64,000 bases of DNA from Sphingobacterium sp. UBA7855 (lineage in GTDB: Bacteria > Bacteroidota > Bacteroidia > Sphingobacteriales > Sphingobacteriaceae): the NCBI GenBank assembly GCA_002500745.1, contig DLST01000007.1, positions 229,510-293,509 of the forward strand, read 5' to 3'. The translations under genes and the position numbers were made by a program. Within the stretch, counting starts at the first letter, position 1. Each line of letters starts with the position of its first letter. Of this stretch, positions 34,494-43,848 are shown piece after piece. The notes under the pieces were generated by a model. The model saw only the letters and a program-made list of their open reading frames with translations. It was not told the DNA's origin and ran no database searches.

Positions 34494-35733
34494 AATATGG
34501 GTTGCGGCGCTTGTAGCGTTATGCCTTGCAAGCTGTACAACCAAAAAAAGCACAGTATTGCGTTCGCCTTCCTCTGGTCATGGCGAACAGCAAACTGCTG
34601 TTACTAAACCACCTGTTGACAAAGAAAGTACCATTACCAGGATGGGGGATACCCAACATGTCAATGGCTATGCTGTGAAAAATAATCGCATCGCACTGCT
34701 TTTGCCGTTCGAGTTAGGTAATATTGCAGGCACAGTTAGGAAGGAAGACGTGGAGCGCTCATCTTTGGCGCTGGATTTTTACCAGGGATTTCAGTTAGGT
34801 CTTGACAAAATTGCGAAGGAAGGTGCTTTGTTCGATTTGCAGGTAATTGATTCTAGAGACAATGTTGCGTATAATGCAACATTGGGTACATCGGCCAATG
34901 TCAAAGATGCCGTGCTCGTGGTGGGACCAGTATATCCGCGTGAGATTAAGAGCTTTGGGCAGGCCTTTGCAAACAAGAACGTTCTACAGGTTTCTCCATT
35001 GGCAGCAACCATGGCTTCTGAATTTAGCCTCCCCAATTTGGTTTCTATAACACCATCTATTCGTACACACGCCGAAACATTGGCGAAGTATGTTGCCGAG
35101 CAATATTATAATGGGGATCAGATTGTTATTTACGATGCTGGTGATGATGACAGCAAACAATTTTTGGTCAATTTTGCAAACGAGATTACCAAAGCTAACC
35201 CACAGGCTAAAGTAAAAACGGTTATGAGCATCAATGAGCTTAACAACAGTCTTGTGTTGGCAGGTACCAATCATATCATTTCAGGTACTGCCAATAAAAA
35301 TTTAGTAAAGGGCCTCTTGGATGCTATGGATGAACGCTTTCTGAATCCAGGTAATCAGTTTAAATTATATGGACACCCAAACATGGCCAAGCTTTCCTTT
35401 GAGAATTTCGAAAACATGGATTTTTATGCATTGACCATTACCTCTTCTAACTTGGTTGATGAGACGGATGGAGATACCAAAAAGTTTATTGGAAATTACA
35501 AAGCTGCTTATAAAGTTGATCCGTCCGAGTTTTCTTACAAAGGGTATGACGCTGCATTGTATTTTGGTCGATTGATTCATAAGTATGGAGTGGATTATGT
35601 CAGCCGAATGACGCAGGAGAAGTTTTCGGGATTGAATAGCGATTACAGATTTGAATTTTACCCAAAATGGGGCTATGCAAACAGATCGTTGGGCATGTTG
35701 GTCTATCACGATAAAAAATTTGAAAGAAAATAA
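34450..35733 (+). CDS. Periplasmic-binding-protein-like lipoprotein (LpoA/ABC substrate-binding type)
   Basis: 427 residues from the ATG at 34450, which overlaps guaA by 44 bases and gives a signal with lipobox LASC (Cys29). The mature part is a type-1 periplasmic-binding fold: [41 protein letters not shown], then YGHPNMAK and a C-terminal [20 protein letters not shown], as in LivK-like and LpoA-type proteins. Without transporter genes nearby, a role in peptidoglycan-synthase control or ligand sensing is as likely as transport. The methyltransferase gene follows seven bases later. Confidence 0.85.
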   Translation: MISVQNHPLQLSGNKIWVAALVALCLASCTTKKSTVLRSPSSGHGEQQTAVTKPPVDKESTITRMGDTQHVNGYAVKNNRIALLLPFELGNIAGTVRKEDVERSSLALDFYQGFQLGLDKIAKEGALFDLQVIDSRDNVAYNATLGTSANVKDAVLVVGPVYPREIKSFGQAFANKNVLQVSPLAATMASEFSLPNLVSITPSIRTHAETLAKYVAEQYYNGDQIVIYDAGDDDSKQFLVNFANEITKANPQAKVKTVMSINELNNSLVLAGTNHIISGTANKNLVKGLLDAMDERFLNPGNQFKLYGHPNMAKLSFENFENMDFYALTITSSNLVDETDGDTKKFIGNYKAAYKVDPSEFSYKGYDAALYFGRLIHKYGVDYVSRMTQEKFSGLNSDYRFEFYPKWGYANRSLGMLVYHDKKFERK

Positions 35734-35740
35734 TCTTTGA

Positions 35741-36916
35741 ATGGCTGAATTCAGTGAAAAACGTGTTCATCAGCAAATACGTAATTTTGAGCGAGCAATG
35801 GATGGTTTTGAAGCTGATCAACCATTTTCACGTTATTTAACAACTTTTTTTAAGCTAAATAAACAAATGGGATCTTCCGACCGAAAGGCCATCTCCCGTT
35901 TGTGCTATAATTATTTCCGTTTAGGGACTGCAGCTCCGCAGTTATCACAGCAACGTAGGTTGGTAATTGCCGAATTTCTATGCGAGCAGGAAAGCCCCTT
36001 AGTGGCAGTTCTTGAACCTGCTTACGCCGATAAGCTTCACCTTTCAATCCGAGACAAAATTAACTTTTTGGAGTCTGAAGGCTTTTTTAAATTGGAAGAC
36101 CTATTTCCCTTTACGGAGCATATTTCTGAAAAGGTGAATTTAACTGCCTTTTTGGAAAGTCAGTGCATTCAGCCCTATTTATATATTCGGGTAAAACGAG
36201 GAAAGACAAATTTCGTGCGCGCCATTTTAGATGGTAGTCAGATTCCCTATACCACTATTGGCGAGCAGACCATTGCCTTAACTAATGGTACCTCCTTACA
36301 ACGATTTGATGCCTTGGATGGCATTATTGAAGTACAGGATCTTTCTTCACAACGTACTTTAGCGTATATGGAGCCCGGAGAAAATGAATCCTGGTGGGAT
36401 ACATGTGCAGCTTCGGGTGGTAAATCCCTTTTATTGATGGATGCTTGTCCTACCGTAAATTTGTTGGTATCGGATATTCGTATGAGCATTCTTCGGAACC
36501 TCGACGAGCGTTTTGATCGTGTCGGAATAAAGCATTATCGCAAGAAAATAATTGATCTTAGCAAAGATACTTTTCCGCTCCTTGGGAGCGAAAAATTTGA
36601 CGGAGTACTTTTGGATGCGCCGTGCACAGGATCAGGAACGTGGGGACGTACGCCCGAAATGATTCGGCAATTTAGGGCCGATAAGATCGCTGAATTTAAT
36701 GCACTTCAAAAAAATATAGCCAGTCATGTGGTGGGGCATGTAAAAGTGGGTAAGCCACTAATTTATATCACTTGCTCCATTTTTAAAGCAGAAAATGAAG
36801 ATGTTGTCAGCTATATTGCTGATCATTTTGGTTTTGAAATAGCACGCATGGATTACTTGGAAGGGTATACCGAAATGGCCGATAGCATGTTTGTCGCGCG
36901 TTTGATAAAAAAGTAA
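35741..36916 (+). CDS. RsmB/NOL1/NOP2-type RNA cytosine-C5 methyltransferase
   Basis: 391 residues. SAM-binding Rossmann domain in the second half with WDTCAASGGKSLLLMD (motif I), DAPCTGSGTWGR (motif IV, with the cysteine that releases the product) and YITCSIFKAENEDVV (motif VI, with the nucleophilic Cys). The N-terminal ~170 residues would be the RNA-recognition part. Target, 16S rRNA or tRNA, is not determined. Last gene of its unit; a strong terminator follows. Confidence 0.92.
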   Translation: MAEFSEKRVHQQIRNFERAMDGFEADQPFSRYLTTFFKLNKQMGSSDRKAISRLCYNYFRLGTAAPQLSQQRRLVIAEFLCEQESPLVAVLEPAYADKLHLSIRDKINFLESEGFFKLEDLFPFTEHISEKVNLTAFLESQCIQPYLYIRVKRGKTNFVRAILDGSQIPYTTIGEQTIALTNGTSLQRFDALDGIIEVQDLSSQRTLAYMEPGENESWWDTCAASGGKSLLLMDACPTVNLLVSDIRMSILRNLDERFDRVGIKHYRKKIIDLSKDTFPLLGSEKFDGVLLDAPCTGSGTWGRTPEMIRQFRADKIAEFNALQKNIASHVVGHVKVGKPLIYITCSIFKAENEDVVSYIADHFGFEIARMDYLEGYTEMADSMFVARLIKK

Positions 36917-36938
36917 TATCTTATTGTAGAAAGTGTAT

Positions 36939-36976
36939 AGGCTATTTTTTCCAAACGGAAAAAATAGCCTTTTTTC
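36939..36976 (+). terminator. Rho-independent terminator after the methyltransferase gene
   Basis: 14-bp perfect stem (36939-36952 with 36957-36970), AAAC loop, then six T. Confidence 0.92.
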
Positions 36977-37004
36977 ATGACTATACGTATTTTTGTTACA
37001 TTCG

Positions 37005-37478
37005 TTAGTCACATTTACTGGGGATCACCAGTACCGGGCAGGTAGATTTGCGAATAACCGATTCAGAGACAGAACCAGATATAAAATGATCAAAACCGGT
37101 CCGCCCATTAGAGCCCATGATAATCAGATCCGCAGACCATTCGTGCGATGCAGCCAGAATTTCTTCTTTAATAGATCCTATTCGATTAAACAAATAGACT
37201 TCGCCTGCACCAGTAAACTCGCGGCTTATCTTCTCTAAATACTTTTGCGCATTGTCCTGTTCCATTTCCGAAACCTCCGGAACGATGATAGGCTGCTGTC
37301 CCAATAAGGGATCGGCGCCAAAATTGGCAGGAGAAGTAGGGGGGATAACGGTAACAAGTGCTACGGAAGCTCCAAATACCTGGGCCATTTCTTTCGCATA
37401 ATGTATTGCCTTTTCAGCGCATGGTTCGTCGTCAACAGCGACTAATATCCTTTTGAATTTTGAATTTGTATTCTCCAT
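37005..37478 (-). CDS. Universal stress protein (UspA family), ATP-binding type
   Basis: 157 residues from the ATG at 37478; a longer frame to 37550 would add residues unlike the family and run into the divergent gene. Single Usp domain: KRILVAVDDEPCAEKAIHYA at the start and GSNGRTGFDHFISGSVSESVI near the end, which fits the G-2x-G-9x-G(S/T) nucleotide-binding motif. Probably a cytosolic stress-survival protein. Divergent from the NlpC/P60 gene with 72 bases between. Confidence 0.92.
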   Translation of the reverse strand: MENTNSKFKRILVAVDDEPCAEKAIHYAKEMAQVFGASVALVTVIPPTSPANFGADPLLGQQPIIVPEVSEMEQDNAQKYLEKISREFTGAGEVYLFNRIGSIKEEILAASHEWSADLIIMGSNGRTGFDHFISGSVSESVIRKSTCPVLVIPSKCD

Positions 37479-37550
37479 ATCTGCTATTATTGATTTATCT
37501 TCGTCATATAATATATAATCATAGATTGGACGATTTTGTTTTATTAGCAT

Positions 37551-38324
37551 ATGAAATATGGTATTTGTACACTTGCTCTCGTACCGTTACGTCTAGAACA
37601 GGCACACCGTAGCGAGATGGTTTCTCAGGTATTGTTTGGAGAGCTGTTTGAGATCCTGGATGAACAGGCGGATTGGACATCAATACGCTTATTGGAAACG
37701 GATTATTTGGGTTGGATTCAAAACGGGCAGTTTCAGCAACTAGCCGACTTGGATAGACAACATTATTTAAGTGGAGAGCCTACTATTGTTGGACGGGAGG
37801 GTGGAGTTCTTTTTAACGATACAACACAATTGCAGCTCTGTCATGGTACCAAGCTTTATCTAAATGCAGGGAATACCGTCAATTTATCGCAATTGACATT
37901 TACCTATCAAGGTCGTATCAATACCTTTATCAGAGAGCAATTTGAAACCGAGTTAGCGCAATTGGCCTTAAGTTACAAAGACGTTCCTTATCTATGGGGT
38001 GGACGTTCGCAATGGGGGATTGATTGCTCTGGTTTCTCCCAATTGATTTATAGGTGTTTCGATATATCCTTACCACGCGATGCTTACCAGCAGGCCGAGA
38101 TCGGGCAGACTGTAGATTTTGTTTCGGAAATACAGGTAGGGGATTTGGCTTTTTTCGATAATGCCGAAGGAAGGATTACACATGTAGGGATTATGCTGGA
38201 TCGCGATACGATTATCCATGCTTCTGCAAAAGTTCGTGTGGACAGGATGGATTCAGCAGGTATTTTTAATGCAGAACTGAATTGCTATACACACAAACTT
38301 CGCATTGTTAAACGGTATAATTAA
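37551..38324 (+). CDS. NlpC/P60 (C40) peptidase with SH3-like domain
   Basis: 257 residues. N-terminal ~110 residues are SH3b-like (LRLEQAHRSEMVSQVLFGELFEI), C-terminal ~130 an NlpC/P60 papain-like domain with WGIDCSGFSQLIYRCF (Cys), HVGIMLD and IIHAS (His and the third polar position). It cleaves peptidoglycan stem peptides (D-Glu-diaminopimelate or similar). No obvious signal peptide is seen, so it may be cytosolic and act in muropeptide recycling, like other three- or two-domain Bacteroidota members. Confidence 0.93.
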   Translation: MKYGICTLALVPLRLEQAHRSEMVSQVLFGELFEILDEQADWTSIRLLETDYLGWIQNGQFQQLADLDRQHYLSGEPTIVGREGGVLFNDTTQLQLCHGTKLYLNAGNTVNLSQLTFTYQGRINTFIREQFETELAQLALSYKDVPYLWGGRSQWGIDCSGFSQLIYRCFDISLPRDAYQQAEIGQTVDFVSEIQVGDLAFFDNAEGRITHVGIMLDRDTIIHASAKVRVDRMDSAGIFNAELNCYTHKLRIVKRYN

Positions 38325-38330
38325 CATAGG

Positions 38331-38371
38331 AAAAAGAAGGGCGATAAAATAGTTTATCGCCCTTCTTTTTT
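38331..38371 (+). terminator. Rho-independent terminator after the NlpC/P60 gene
   Basis: 18-bp perfect stem (38331-38348 with 38353-38370), ATAG loop, T-rich tail. Confidence 0.92.
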
Positions 38372-38389
38372 CTATGTGTTTCGTTGAGA

Positions 38390-39028
38390 CTAGAATTTGA
38401 ATGTCAAACCAAATTTAGCAGTATCAAAGAAGTTGTTAAAGCTATTGATGTTTGCATTAAATTCATTAGATGATTTAGCACCATCAACATCAACTTTTGA
38501 AGTTTTGAACGACAATAAGTCAGTCAGACCAAAATTGATCGCAATCTTAGGTGTCACAAAATAGTTGATCCCCAAACCAGCGTTCGCACCGAAACCTTTT
38601 GTTTTAGCCATATCAATTGTGGTAGTTCCATTATTGATTTTTCCATCTTCTTGCGCATAACCAGCACCAAGTTGTGCATACGTTTTGAATCTTGAACCTA
38701 ACTCAAGGAAATAGTAACGTCCAAATGCACCTATACCGAATTGGTTGTTTTTTACATATGATTCATTCGACTGATCTACGTTCTTTGTCGCTTTTTCATT
38801 ACCAACGTTTACATCTAAACCAACTGCGATCTTGTCAGAGACGAAGTAACCAACAGAAGGGTTGAAGTTAAAGGAATTTGTTTTTGTTTGATTAGTCTTA
38901 TCGTTTGAAGTATTAGCGGATAGGTTACCTTCAACAATAACATCGCTCTTTTTGAATCCGAATTCTTGTGCTTGTGAAGCAAATGTCAAACCAGCTACAG
39001 CTGCTAATGTTAGTAAAACTTTTTTCAT
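38390..39028 (-). CDS. Outer-membrane beta-barrel protein (porin/OmpX-like)
   Basis: 212 residues with signal peptide MKKVLLTLAAVAGLTFASQAQ. The mature part alternates amphipathic strands and ends KFGLTFKF with a C-terminal Phe, as expected for BamA-inserted barrels of about eight strands (VGYFVSDKIAVGLDVNVGN, FGRYYFLELGSRFKTYAQLGAGY, LGINYFVTPKIAINFGL). It probably is an abundant structural or adhesive OMP; function unknown. Confidence 0.88.
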   Translation of the reverse strand: MKKVLLTLAAVAGLTFASQAQEFGFKKSDVIVEGNLSANTSNDKTNQTKTNSFNFNPSVGYFVSDKIAVGLDVNVGNEKATKNVDQSNESYVKNNQFGIGAFGRYYFLELGSRFKTYAQLGAGYAQEDGKINNGTTTIDMAKTKGFGANAGLGINYFVTPKIAINFGLTDLLSFKTSKVDVDGAKSSNEFNANINSFNNFFDTAKFGLTFKF

Positions 39029-39280
39029 GTCTTTTTTTATTTAATAGTTTGTTTTAATGTGCCAGTTATTACTTCCTGACTTTTTAAATTTGTTAGTCAA
39101 ATATCGAAATCATATTCTATTTTTTTGTCATTGGATTGTCTAGATATTTGATATAATCGTAAATTATAGTGGATCAAGGTCTTAAAATTTGTTATAATTT
39201 TATTTTTATTGTTTCTATTTAATGATAATGATATTATGCTGACTTTTTGTTTTTAATTGTCAAATTCAAGCAAGAAGATA
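39029..39280. other. AT-rich intergenic region upstream of the outer-membrane barrel gene
   Basis: About 250 bases, no credible gene. A near-match -7 box (GATATTTG on the minus strand, around 39103-39110) could drive the barrel gene and would give a leader of ~75 bases. Confidence 0.35.
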
Positions 39281-39321
39281 AAAAAAAGCCATTTGTCAGT
39301 ATTTGACAAATGGCTTTTTTT
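39281..39321 (-). terminator. Rho-independent terminator after dnaJ
   Basis: 18-bp perfect stem (39281-39298 with 39304-39321), five-base loop, A/T-tract arms that give a T run on the minus strand. Confidence 0.9.
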
Positions 39322-39338
39322 CATTATAAAATTAAATC

Positions 39339-40493
39339 TTACTCGAAATATTCTTTGATTCGTTCGAAGAATGATTTTTCACTTTTACCTGGTTGAGGTT
39401 TAAAGTTTGGTGATTCTTTCAGTTTGTTCAGTAATTCTTTTTCTTCATTAGACACAGCTTTTGGTGTCCATATATTAACATATACAAGCTGGTCTCCCTT
39501 GTGGTAAGAATTAACCTCAGGAATACCCTTTCCTTTTAACCGTAAAATTTTACCACCTTGTGTGCCGGGCTCAATTTTGATTTTTGCTTTTCCGTCTATT
39601 GTCGGAACTTCCACGCTGGTTCCTAATGTAGCATCTACAAAATTAATATACAAATCGTAGATGACATTGAGTCCGTCGCGTTTTAAACTTTCGTGAGCAA
39701 CTTCTTCGATCAATATAATTAAATCTCCCGGTACACCACCACGTGGGGCTGCATTTCCCTTTCCGCTCATGGATAGTTGCATGCCTTCACTTACCCCTGC
39801 CGGGATATTGATGGAGATTGTCTCTTCGCCACGTTCAAGTCCTTCACCACGACACGTTGTACATTTTGCCGTGATTTCTACGCCTTCACCATTACAGGTA
39901 GGACAGGTGCTTGTAGTTTGCATTTGTCCTAAAATCGTATTGGTAACTCGTCTAACTGATCCCGATCCACCACAGGTTTTACAGGTATGGAAAGAAGATT
40001 TATCTTTAGCACCCGATCCGTCACAGGTATGACAGACGACTTGCTTGTTGACTTTTACCTTTTTCTCAACGCCTTTGGCAATTTCCTCAAGCGTTAACTT
40101 AACTTTTATGCGTAAGTTGCTTCCTCTGGCTACGCGGCGTCCGCCACGCTGGCCACCGCCGCCGCCAAAGAAACTTTCAAAGGGATGTCCTCCGCCAAAG
40201 ATATCACCAAATTGACTGAATATGTCTTCCATATTCATGCCGCCGCCGCCGCCGAAACCACCGCTGGCAGAATTACCAGCATGGCCAAATTGGTCATAAC
40301 GTTGACGTTTCTGTGGATTGCTCAAGATATCGTATGCCTCAGCAGCTTCCTTAAACTTTTCTTCAGCCTCATGGTCACCCGGATTTTTGTCCGGATGATA
40401 CTTTATCGCTAGCTTGCGATACGCTGATTTAATCTCCTTCTCGTCCGCTGATCGCGAGACACCAAGTATATCGTAATAATCTCTTTTTGACAT
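39339..40493 (-). CDS. dnaJ: Chaperone protein DnaJ
   Basis: 384 residues, full type-I DnaJ. J domain with HPD (residues ~34-36), Gly/Phe-rich linker with GGFGGGGGM and [16 protein letters not shown], then the zinc domain with four CxxCxGxG repeats ([32 protein letters not shown]), and the C-terminal substrate-binding beta-domains. Co-chaperone of DnaK. It lies ten bases downstream of grpE in the same operon; dnaK is not in the window. Confidence 0.98.
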   Translation of the reverse strand: MSKRDYYDILGVSRSADEKEIKSAYRKLAIKYHPDKNPGDHEAEEKFKEAAEAYDILSNPQKRQRYDQFGHAGNSASGGFGGGGGMNMEDIFSQFGDIFGGGHPFESFFGGGGGQRGGRRVARGSNLRIKVKLTLEEIAKGVEKKVKVNKQVVCHTCDGSGAKDKSSFHTCKTCGGSGSVRRVTNTILGQMQTTSTCPTCNGEGVEITAKCTTCRGEGLERGEETISINIPAGVSEGMQLSMSGKGNAAPRGGVPGDLIILIEEVAHESLKRDGLNVIYDLYINFVDATLGTSVEVPTIDGKAKIKIEPGTQGGKILRLKGKGIPEVNSYHKGDQLVYVNIWTPKAVSNEEKELLNKLKESPNFKPQPGKSEKSFFERIKEYFE

Positions 40494-40503
40494 CGTCTTA
40501 ATA

Positions 40504-41055
40504 TTATTGACCTATAACTACTTTTGCGTGACGGATAACTTTGTCACCTAAGTAGTAACCTTTTTCGATCACATCCACCACTTTGTTCTTTAACTCTTCT
40601 GTAGCGGCAGGTATTGCTGTAATAGCCTCTTGTAACTCAGGATCGAAATCTTGGTCTTTAACGTCCATTTCCTTTAACCCTAATTGCGATAATGTTTGTC
40701 TGAATTTATTGTTGACAATTTCCATTCCCGTTTTGACCGACTCAACATCAGTTGCAGTCTCCATGGCTGTTAACGCTCTGTCAAAATCATCCAATGTAGG
40801 CAACAACTTGCTGATAACATCTTTCCCAGCTGATTGAATCAATTCAACACGTTCTTTACTTGTACGTTTTCTATAATTGTCAAATTCGGCAGATAGACGA
40901 ATGTACTTATCCTTTGCCTCTGCCAATTCTGCAGCCAGTTTATCTTCAGTAGACAGTTCTTCTGCTAGGTTATCAGCAGGTAGTTCTTGTTGTTCAGAAG
41001 AATTCGTTTCTACTGGATCTTGGCTTTCATCGTAATAATTATCTTGCTCATTCAT
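40504..41055 (-). CDS. grpE: Nucleotide exchange factor GrpE
   Basis: 183 residues. Acidic, disordered N-terminus, a long coiled-coil ([27 protein letters not shown]) and a compact C-terminal beta-wing ([36 protein letters not shown]). It releases ADP from DnaK. First gene of grpE-dnaJ; inverted repeats upstream (41129-41180) may control it. Confidence 0.97.
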   Translation of the reverse strand: MNEQDNYYDESQDPVETNSSEQQELPADNLAEELSTEDKLAAELAEAKDKYIRLSAEFDNYRKRTSKERVELIQSAGKDVISKLLPTLDDFDRALTAMETATDVESVKTGMEIVNNKFRQTLSQLGLKEMDVKDQDFDPELQEAITAIPAATEELKNKVVDVIEKGYYLGDKVIRHAKVVIGQ

Positions 41056-41128
41056 ATCTTCAATGCTAAAATTAGATTCAAAAATTTACTCTATGCTTCG
41101 TTTGTCAAAGTTTTTGCCAAACAATAAA

Positions 41129-41180
41129 ATTCCGACAGCTTGTCAGATTTTATTAAAAAAGCCTAACAATTTGTCGGAAT
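41129..41180. promoter_or_regulatory. Inverted repeats upstream of grpE, candidate operator or attenuator
   Basis: ATTCCGACA (41129-41137) pairs perfectly with TGTCGGAAT (41172-41180). Inside the left arm is a second dyad, CCGACA-GCT-TGTCAG (41132-41146), with one mismatch. It lies ~75-125 bases before the grpE ATG. Confidence 0.45.
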
Positions 41181-41192
41181 CGGTATTTTTAT

Positions 41193-41221
41193 ATGTCAGT
41201 TTTCCGTTTAGATACTGACAT
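41193..41221 (-). terminator. Hairpin overlapping the end of ftsE, possible terminator
   Basis: ATGTCAGT / ACTGACAT arms with a 13-base loop; it overlaps the ftsE stop codon. No clear T run follows on the minus strand, so it may be a regulatory hairpin instead. Confidence 0.35.
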
Positions 41222-41888
41222 TGTCCTGTAATATACCATCACCGGTTTTAATGATACGGGAAGGCATATTGCGGATAATGGTATAATCGTGTGTGGCCAT
41301 CAATATAGCTGTTCCTGAGCTGGCAATATCTCTTAGCAACAAGACAATTTCTTCTGATGTAGCAGGGTCTAGGTTACCTGTAGGTTCATCTGCCAAAATA
41401 ATTTCTGGATTATTTAACAATGAACGGGCAATCACAATACGTTGCTGTTCACCACCGGAAAGTTCATGGGGCATTTTCTTCAATTTGGAGCGAAGTCCAA
41501 CTTTTTCCAATACGTCCAAGATACGGCTATCGATCATTTTCTTGTCTTTCCACCCTGTTGCTTTCAGTGCAAACTCGAGGTTTTTCTCGATGCTTCGATC
41601 CGATAGAAGATGAAAGTCCTGAAAAACGATTCCCAGTTTTCTACGCAGGTATGGAACATCATTTTCATGCAGTTTTTTTAAATCAAAACCAGCAATCATG
41701 CCCTCTCCATTACCAATGTATAAGTCGCCATAAATTATCTTTAACAAACTACTCTTTCCACTGCCGGACTGACCGATAAGGTAGATAAACTCGCCTTTGC
41801 CGATATTTAGATTTACATTCGACAATACCAAATGTTTCTGTTGGAAAATGTCAACGTTTTTTAATGTAATAACTTTATTTTCAATCAT
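41208..41888 (-). CDS. ftsE: Cell-division-type ABC transporter ATP-binding protein FtsE
   Basis: 226 residues. Walker A GQSGSGKSSLL, Q-loop VFQDFHLL, signature LSGGEQQR, Walker B IILADEPTGNLD and H-loop ATHDY are all intact. Sequence and size fit FtsE, which with the membrane protein FtsX drives peptidoglycan-hydrolase activation at the septum. No ftsX is adjacent; a 67-residue gene lies five bases upstream and is probably co-transcribed. Confidence 0.88.
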   Translation of the reverse strand: MIENKVITLKNVDIFQQKHLVLSNVNLNIGKGEFIYLIGQSGSGKSSLLKIIYGDLYIGNGEGMIAGFDLKKLHENDVPYLRRKLGIVFQDFHLLSDRSIEKNLEFALKATGWKDKKMIDSRILDVLEKVGLRSKLKKMPHELSGGEQQRIVIARSLLNNPEIILADEPTGNLDPATSEEIVLLLRDIASSGTAILMATHDYTIIRNMPSRIIKTGDGILQDNVSI

Positions 41889-41893
41889 GGAAG

Positions 41894-42097
41894 CTAAAAT
41901 TCTAATTTTTTAATTTGTCCAAAGGGCATTTCTCTAACCAGTTGCATGATATATGCTGCCTTTTCTCCTAATCCGATCTTATCAAGCGATTTGTCCGGGC
42001 GGTCGACTCTAAAATATGCAAGTAAGGTGAACGCATCATCTCTTAGTTGTACATAATCAGGGATTTTGGCTACACCTTTTACTTTAATGATATACAT
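41894..42097 (-). CDS. Small conserved-looking protein, unknown function
   Basis: 67 residues, soluble, with YVQLRDDAFTLLAYFRVDRPDKSL and REMPFGQIKKLEF. I do not recognise it by name, though such a small gene just before ftsE is plausible in Bacteroidota. No motif of known function. Its tight coupling (five bases) to ftsE is the main support for it being real, together with coding-like composition. Confidence 0.65.
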   Translation of the reverse strand: MYIIKVKGVAKIPDYVQLRDDAFTLLAYFRVDRPDKSLDKIGLGEKAAYIMQLVREMPFGQIKKLEF

Positions 42098-42152
42098 AGA
42101 TTCAAAGTTAGTATTTTTAATGCAATTTCTTTACTACGAATTTAAAGGAAGC

Positions 42153-43166
42153 TTAACAGTTGGCAAATAGAAAATCCAGCGTATTCACCCCATCGGCGTA
42201 ATCATCTAGCGATGGACACTGGCTTTCGCCAAAATGAAATTGTGGAGACGGCACTTTCAATGCCAGTTCGGATACAACACATTGAATGTTTTCTTGCGCT
42301 AATGTCAGCTTATTCTTGACTTCAGCAATTGTTTCGTAAGTTTCATAATAAACCACGGCGAGGGGAGAAGCTGTTTTCTCATCTTCTTTCAGCAATAAAA
42401 ATCCATTATCAAAATGTTTGTCGCCATTGATCAGATAGATGGATTTGTTGTAATCATAATTATTGGTATATTTAAAATGCGCTGTCACATTATTGAATGC
42501 CGCTATACCTTCAAAAAAATGGGCTATTGGATACTCCTTTGGTATAAATAGTTTGGAAATAGAGCGGCAACCCAGTCCAAAATAATCGAAAATATCATGC
42601 CCAAGAGCTCCCAGCTGGCTAGGAGATTCCGCTCCCCCCAACACAGCTACACTATTTCGATTGCGGCGGATAATATGCGGCTTGGTACCAAAATAGTAAT
42701 CGAAATAGCGGGCGCTATTGTTAGATCCCGTTGCGATGACCAGGTCGAAATCTTTTAATCGGTCAACAATTTCAAAAGCATCGCCAAAATATGGATCAAT
42801 TTTTTTCAGCAGACCCATCACATAGGCCGTCAGTCCCGCGTCGTCAGATGATACTTTTATTTTGGCTTTAAAGCCACTTATCAAAACAGCGAGGATGTCA
42901 TGGAATCCGACCAAAGGTATATTGCCCGCGAGAATTAATCCTACAGTTTTTGTCGATTGTATATCTGGGTATGGCGCCAACCAATGCGTAAGTTTCTCTA
43001 TGGTAAGATTTTCTGCAATCGCCCGTAGCGCGCGTTCAACATTTTGTGGGGTATACCAGGGGTTTTTATGTTGGGCAGATTGGATAATCTGACTGGATTC
43101 TTCAGAAGGCAGTTGAAGCTGCTCGCCTAATTTTACAAATGCATTTATTCGTTGTTCCTTTGTCAA
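42153..43166 (-). CDS. Acyl-CoA reductase (LuxC-like)
   Basis: 337 residues. Resembles LuxC-family fatty-acyl reductases (aldehyde-dehydrogenase fold): VGLILAGNIPLVGFHDILAVLISG and GLGCRSISKLFIPKEY with the candidate active-site Cys in GLGCRS. It would reduce acyl-CoA to aldehyde. It is divergent from a ferredoxin gene at 43323, an arrangement I recall as common in Bacteroidota, which may supply reducing power; the physiological role is not settled. Confidence 0.85.
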   Translation of the reverse strand: MTKEQRINAFVKLGEQLQLPSEESSQIIQSAQHKNPWYTPQNVERALRAIAENLTIEKLTHWLAPYPDIQSTKTVGLILAGNIPLVGFHDILAVLISGFKAKIKVSSDDAGLTAYVMGLLKKIDPYFGDAFEIVDRLKDFDLVIATGSNNSARYFDYYFGTKPHIIRRNRNSVAVLGGAESPSQLGALGHDIFDYFGLGCRSISKLFIPKEYPIAHFFEGIAAFNNVTAHFKYTNNYDYNKSIYLINGDKHFDNGFLLLKEDEKTASPLAVVYYETYETIAEVKNKLTLAQENIQCVVSELALKVPSPQFHFGESQCPSLDDYADGVNTLDFLFANC

Positions 43167-43205
43167 AATATTAAAATTTTAAAAGATGAATACACAAATT
43201 TGTGT

Positions 43206-43213
43206 TATATTTG
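43206..43213 (+). promoter_or_regulatory. Possible -7 box upstream of the ferredoxin gene
   Basis: TATATTTG, a full match to the Bacteroidota -7 consensus, 110 bases before the ferredoxin ATG; no good -33 box in range. Confidence 0.35.
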
Positions 43214-43322
43214 TGCTGTTAACATTAATCAACGTGAATCATCTAGCCTTATTGTACAATTCGACTTTGTTTCATATTGATAATGCAAAAATAGTTTATT
43301 TATCATAATTGTGAGGTTATAA

Positions 43323-43673
43323 ATGGCGATTAAAATTACAGACGAATGCATTAACTGTGGTGCTTGCGAACCCGAATGCCCAAATAATGCGATATACGAT
43401 GCTGGTGTAACTTGGAAATTCTCAGATGGGACTGCTTTGGACGGGATTATTGATTTTGGCGACGGTGTTACACTTGATGCCAATGAGTCTCAAGAAGCAA
43501 TCTCTAATGAAGTCTATTATATTGTTTCGGATAAATGTACAGAATGTGTAGGTTTCCATGATGAGCCTCAATGTGCAGCGGTTTGCCCTGTAGATTGTTG
43601 CGTGGACGACGAAGATGTGCGTGAGTCTAACGACGAGCTATTAGCGAAAAAATCTTGGTTACACGCGGAATAA
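43323..43673 (+). CDS. 4Fe-4S dicluster-type ferredoxin
   Basis: 116 residues. N-terminal cluster motif CINCGACEPECP; C-terminal second motif CTECVGFHDEPQCAAVCPVDCC, with an eight-residue loop within the CxxC...C spacing typical of the Alvin-type (long) ferredoxins. The insertion between the motifs (~50 residues) is larger than in 2[4Fe-4S] clostridial ferredoxins. It transfers electrons in the cytosol; the partner may be the divergent acyl-CoA reductase. A terminator follows. Confidence 0.93.
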   Translation: MAIKITDECINCGACEPECPNNAIYDAGVTWKFSDGTALDGIIDFGDGVTLDANESQEAISNEVYYIVSDKCTECVGFHDEPQCAAVCPVDCCVDDEDVRESNDELLAKKSWLHAE

Positions 43674-43697
43674 GTTTATTGCTCCGCAAGAGATATG

Positions 43698-43729
43698 AGG
43701 CAGGAAAAGAAATTTTCCTGCCTTTTTTG
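43698..43729 (+). terminator. Rho-independent terminator after the ferredoxin gene
   Basis: 11-bp stem AGGCAGGAAAA / TTTTCCTGCCT, GAAA loop, six T. Confidence 0.92.
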
Positions 43730-43791
43730 TGTTTTACAATTTTGAGAAATCGATATTTTGTTGCGAAACATGGCTATTTGGAATAATAATA

Positions 43792-43822
43792 TTTGCAAAA
43801 GCATAGTATTTTTTTATTTTTG
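43792..43822 (+). promoter_or_regulatory. Bacteroidota-type promoter of the dicarboxylate symporter gene
   Basis: TTTG at 43792-43795, exactly 19 bases, TATTTTTG at 43815-43822; the transcript would start ~23 bases before the ATG. Confidence 0.8.
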
Positions 43823-43848
43823 TTCTTTTGACCATTAAAATCTTTTAA

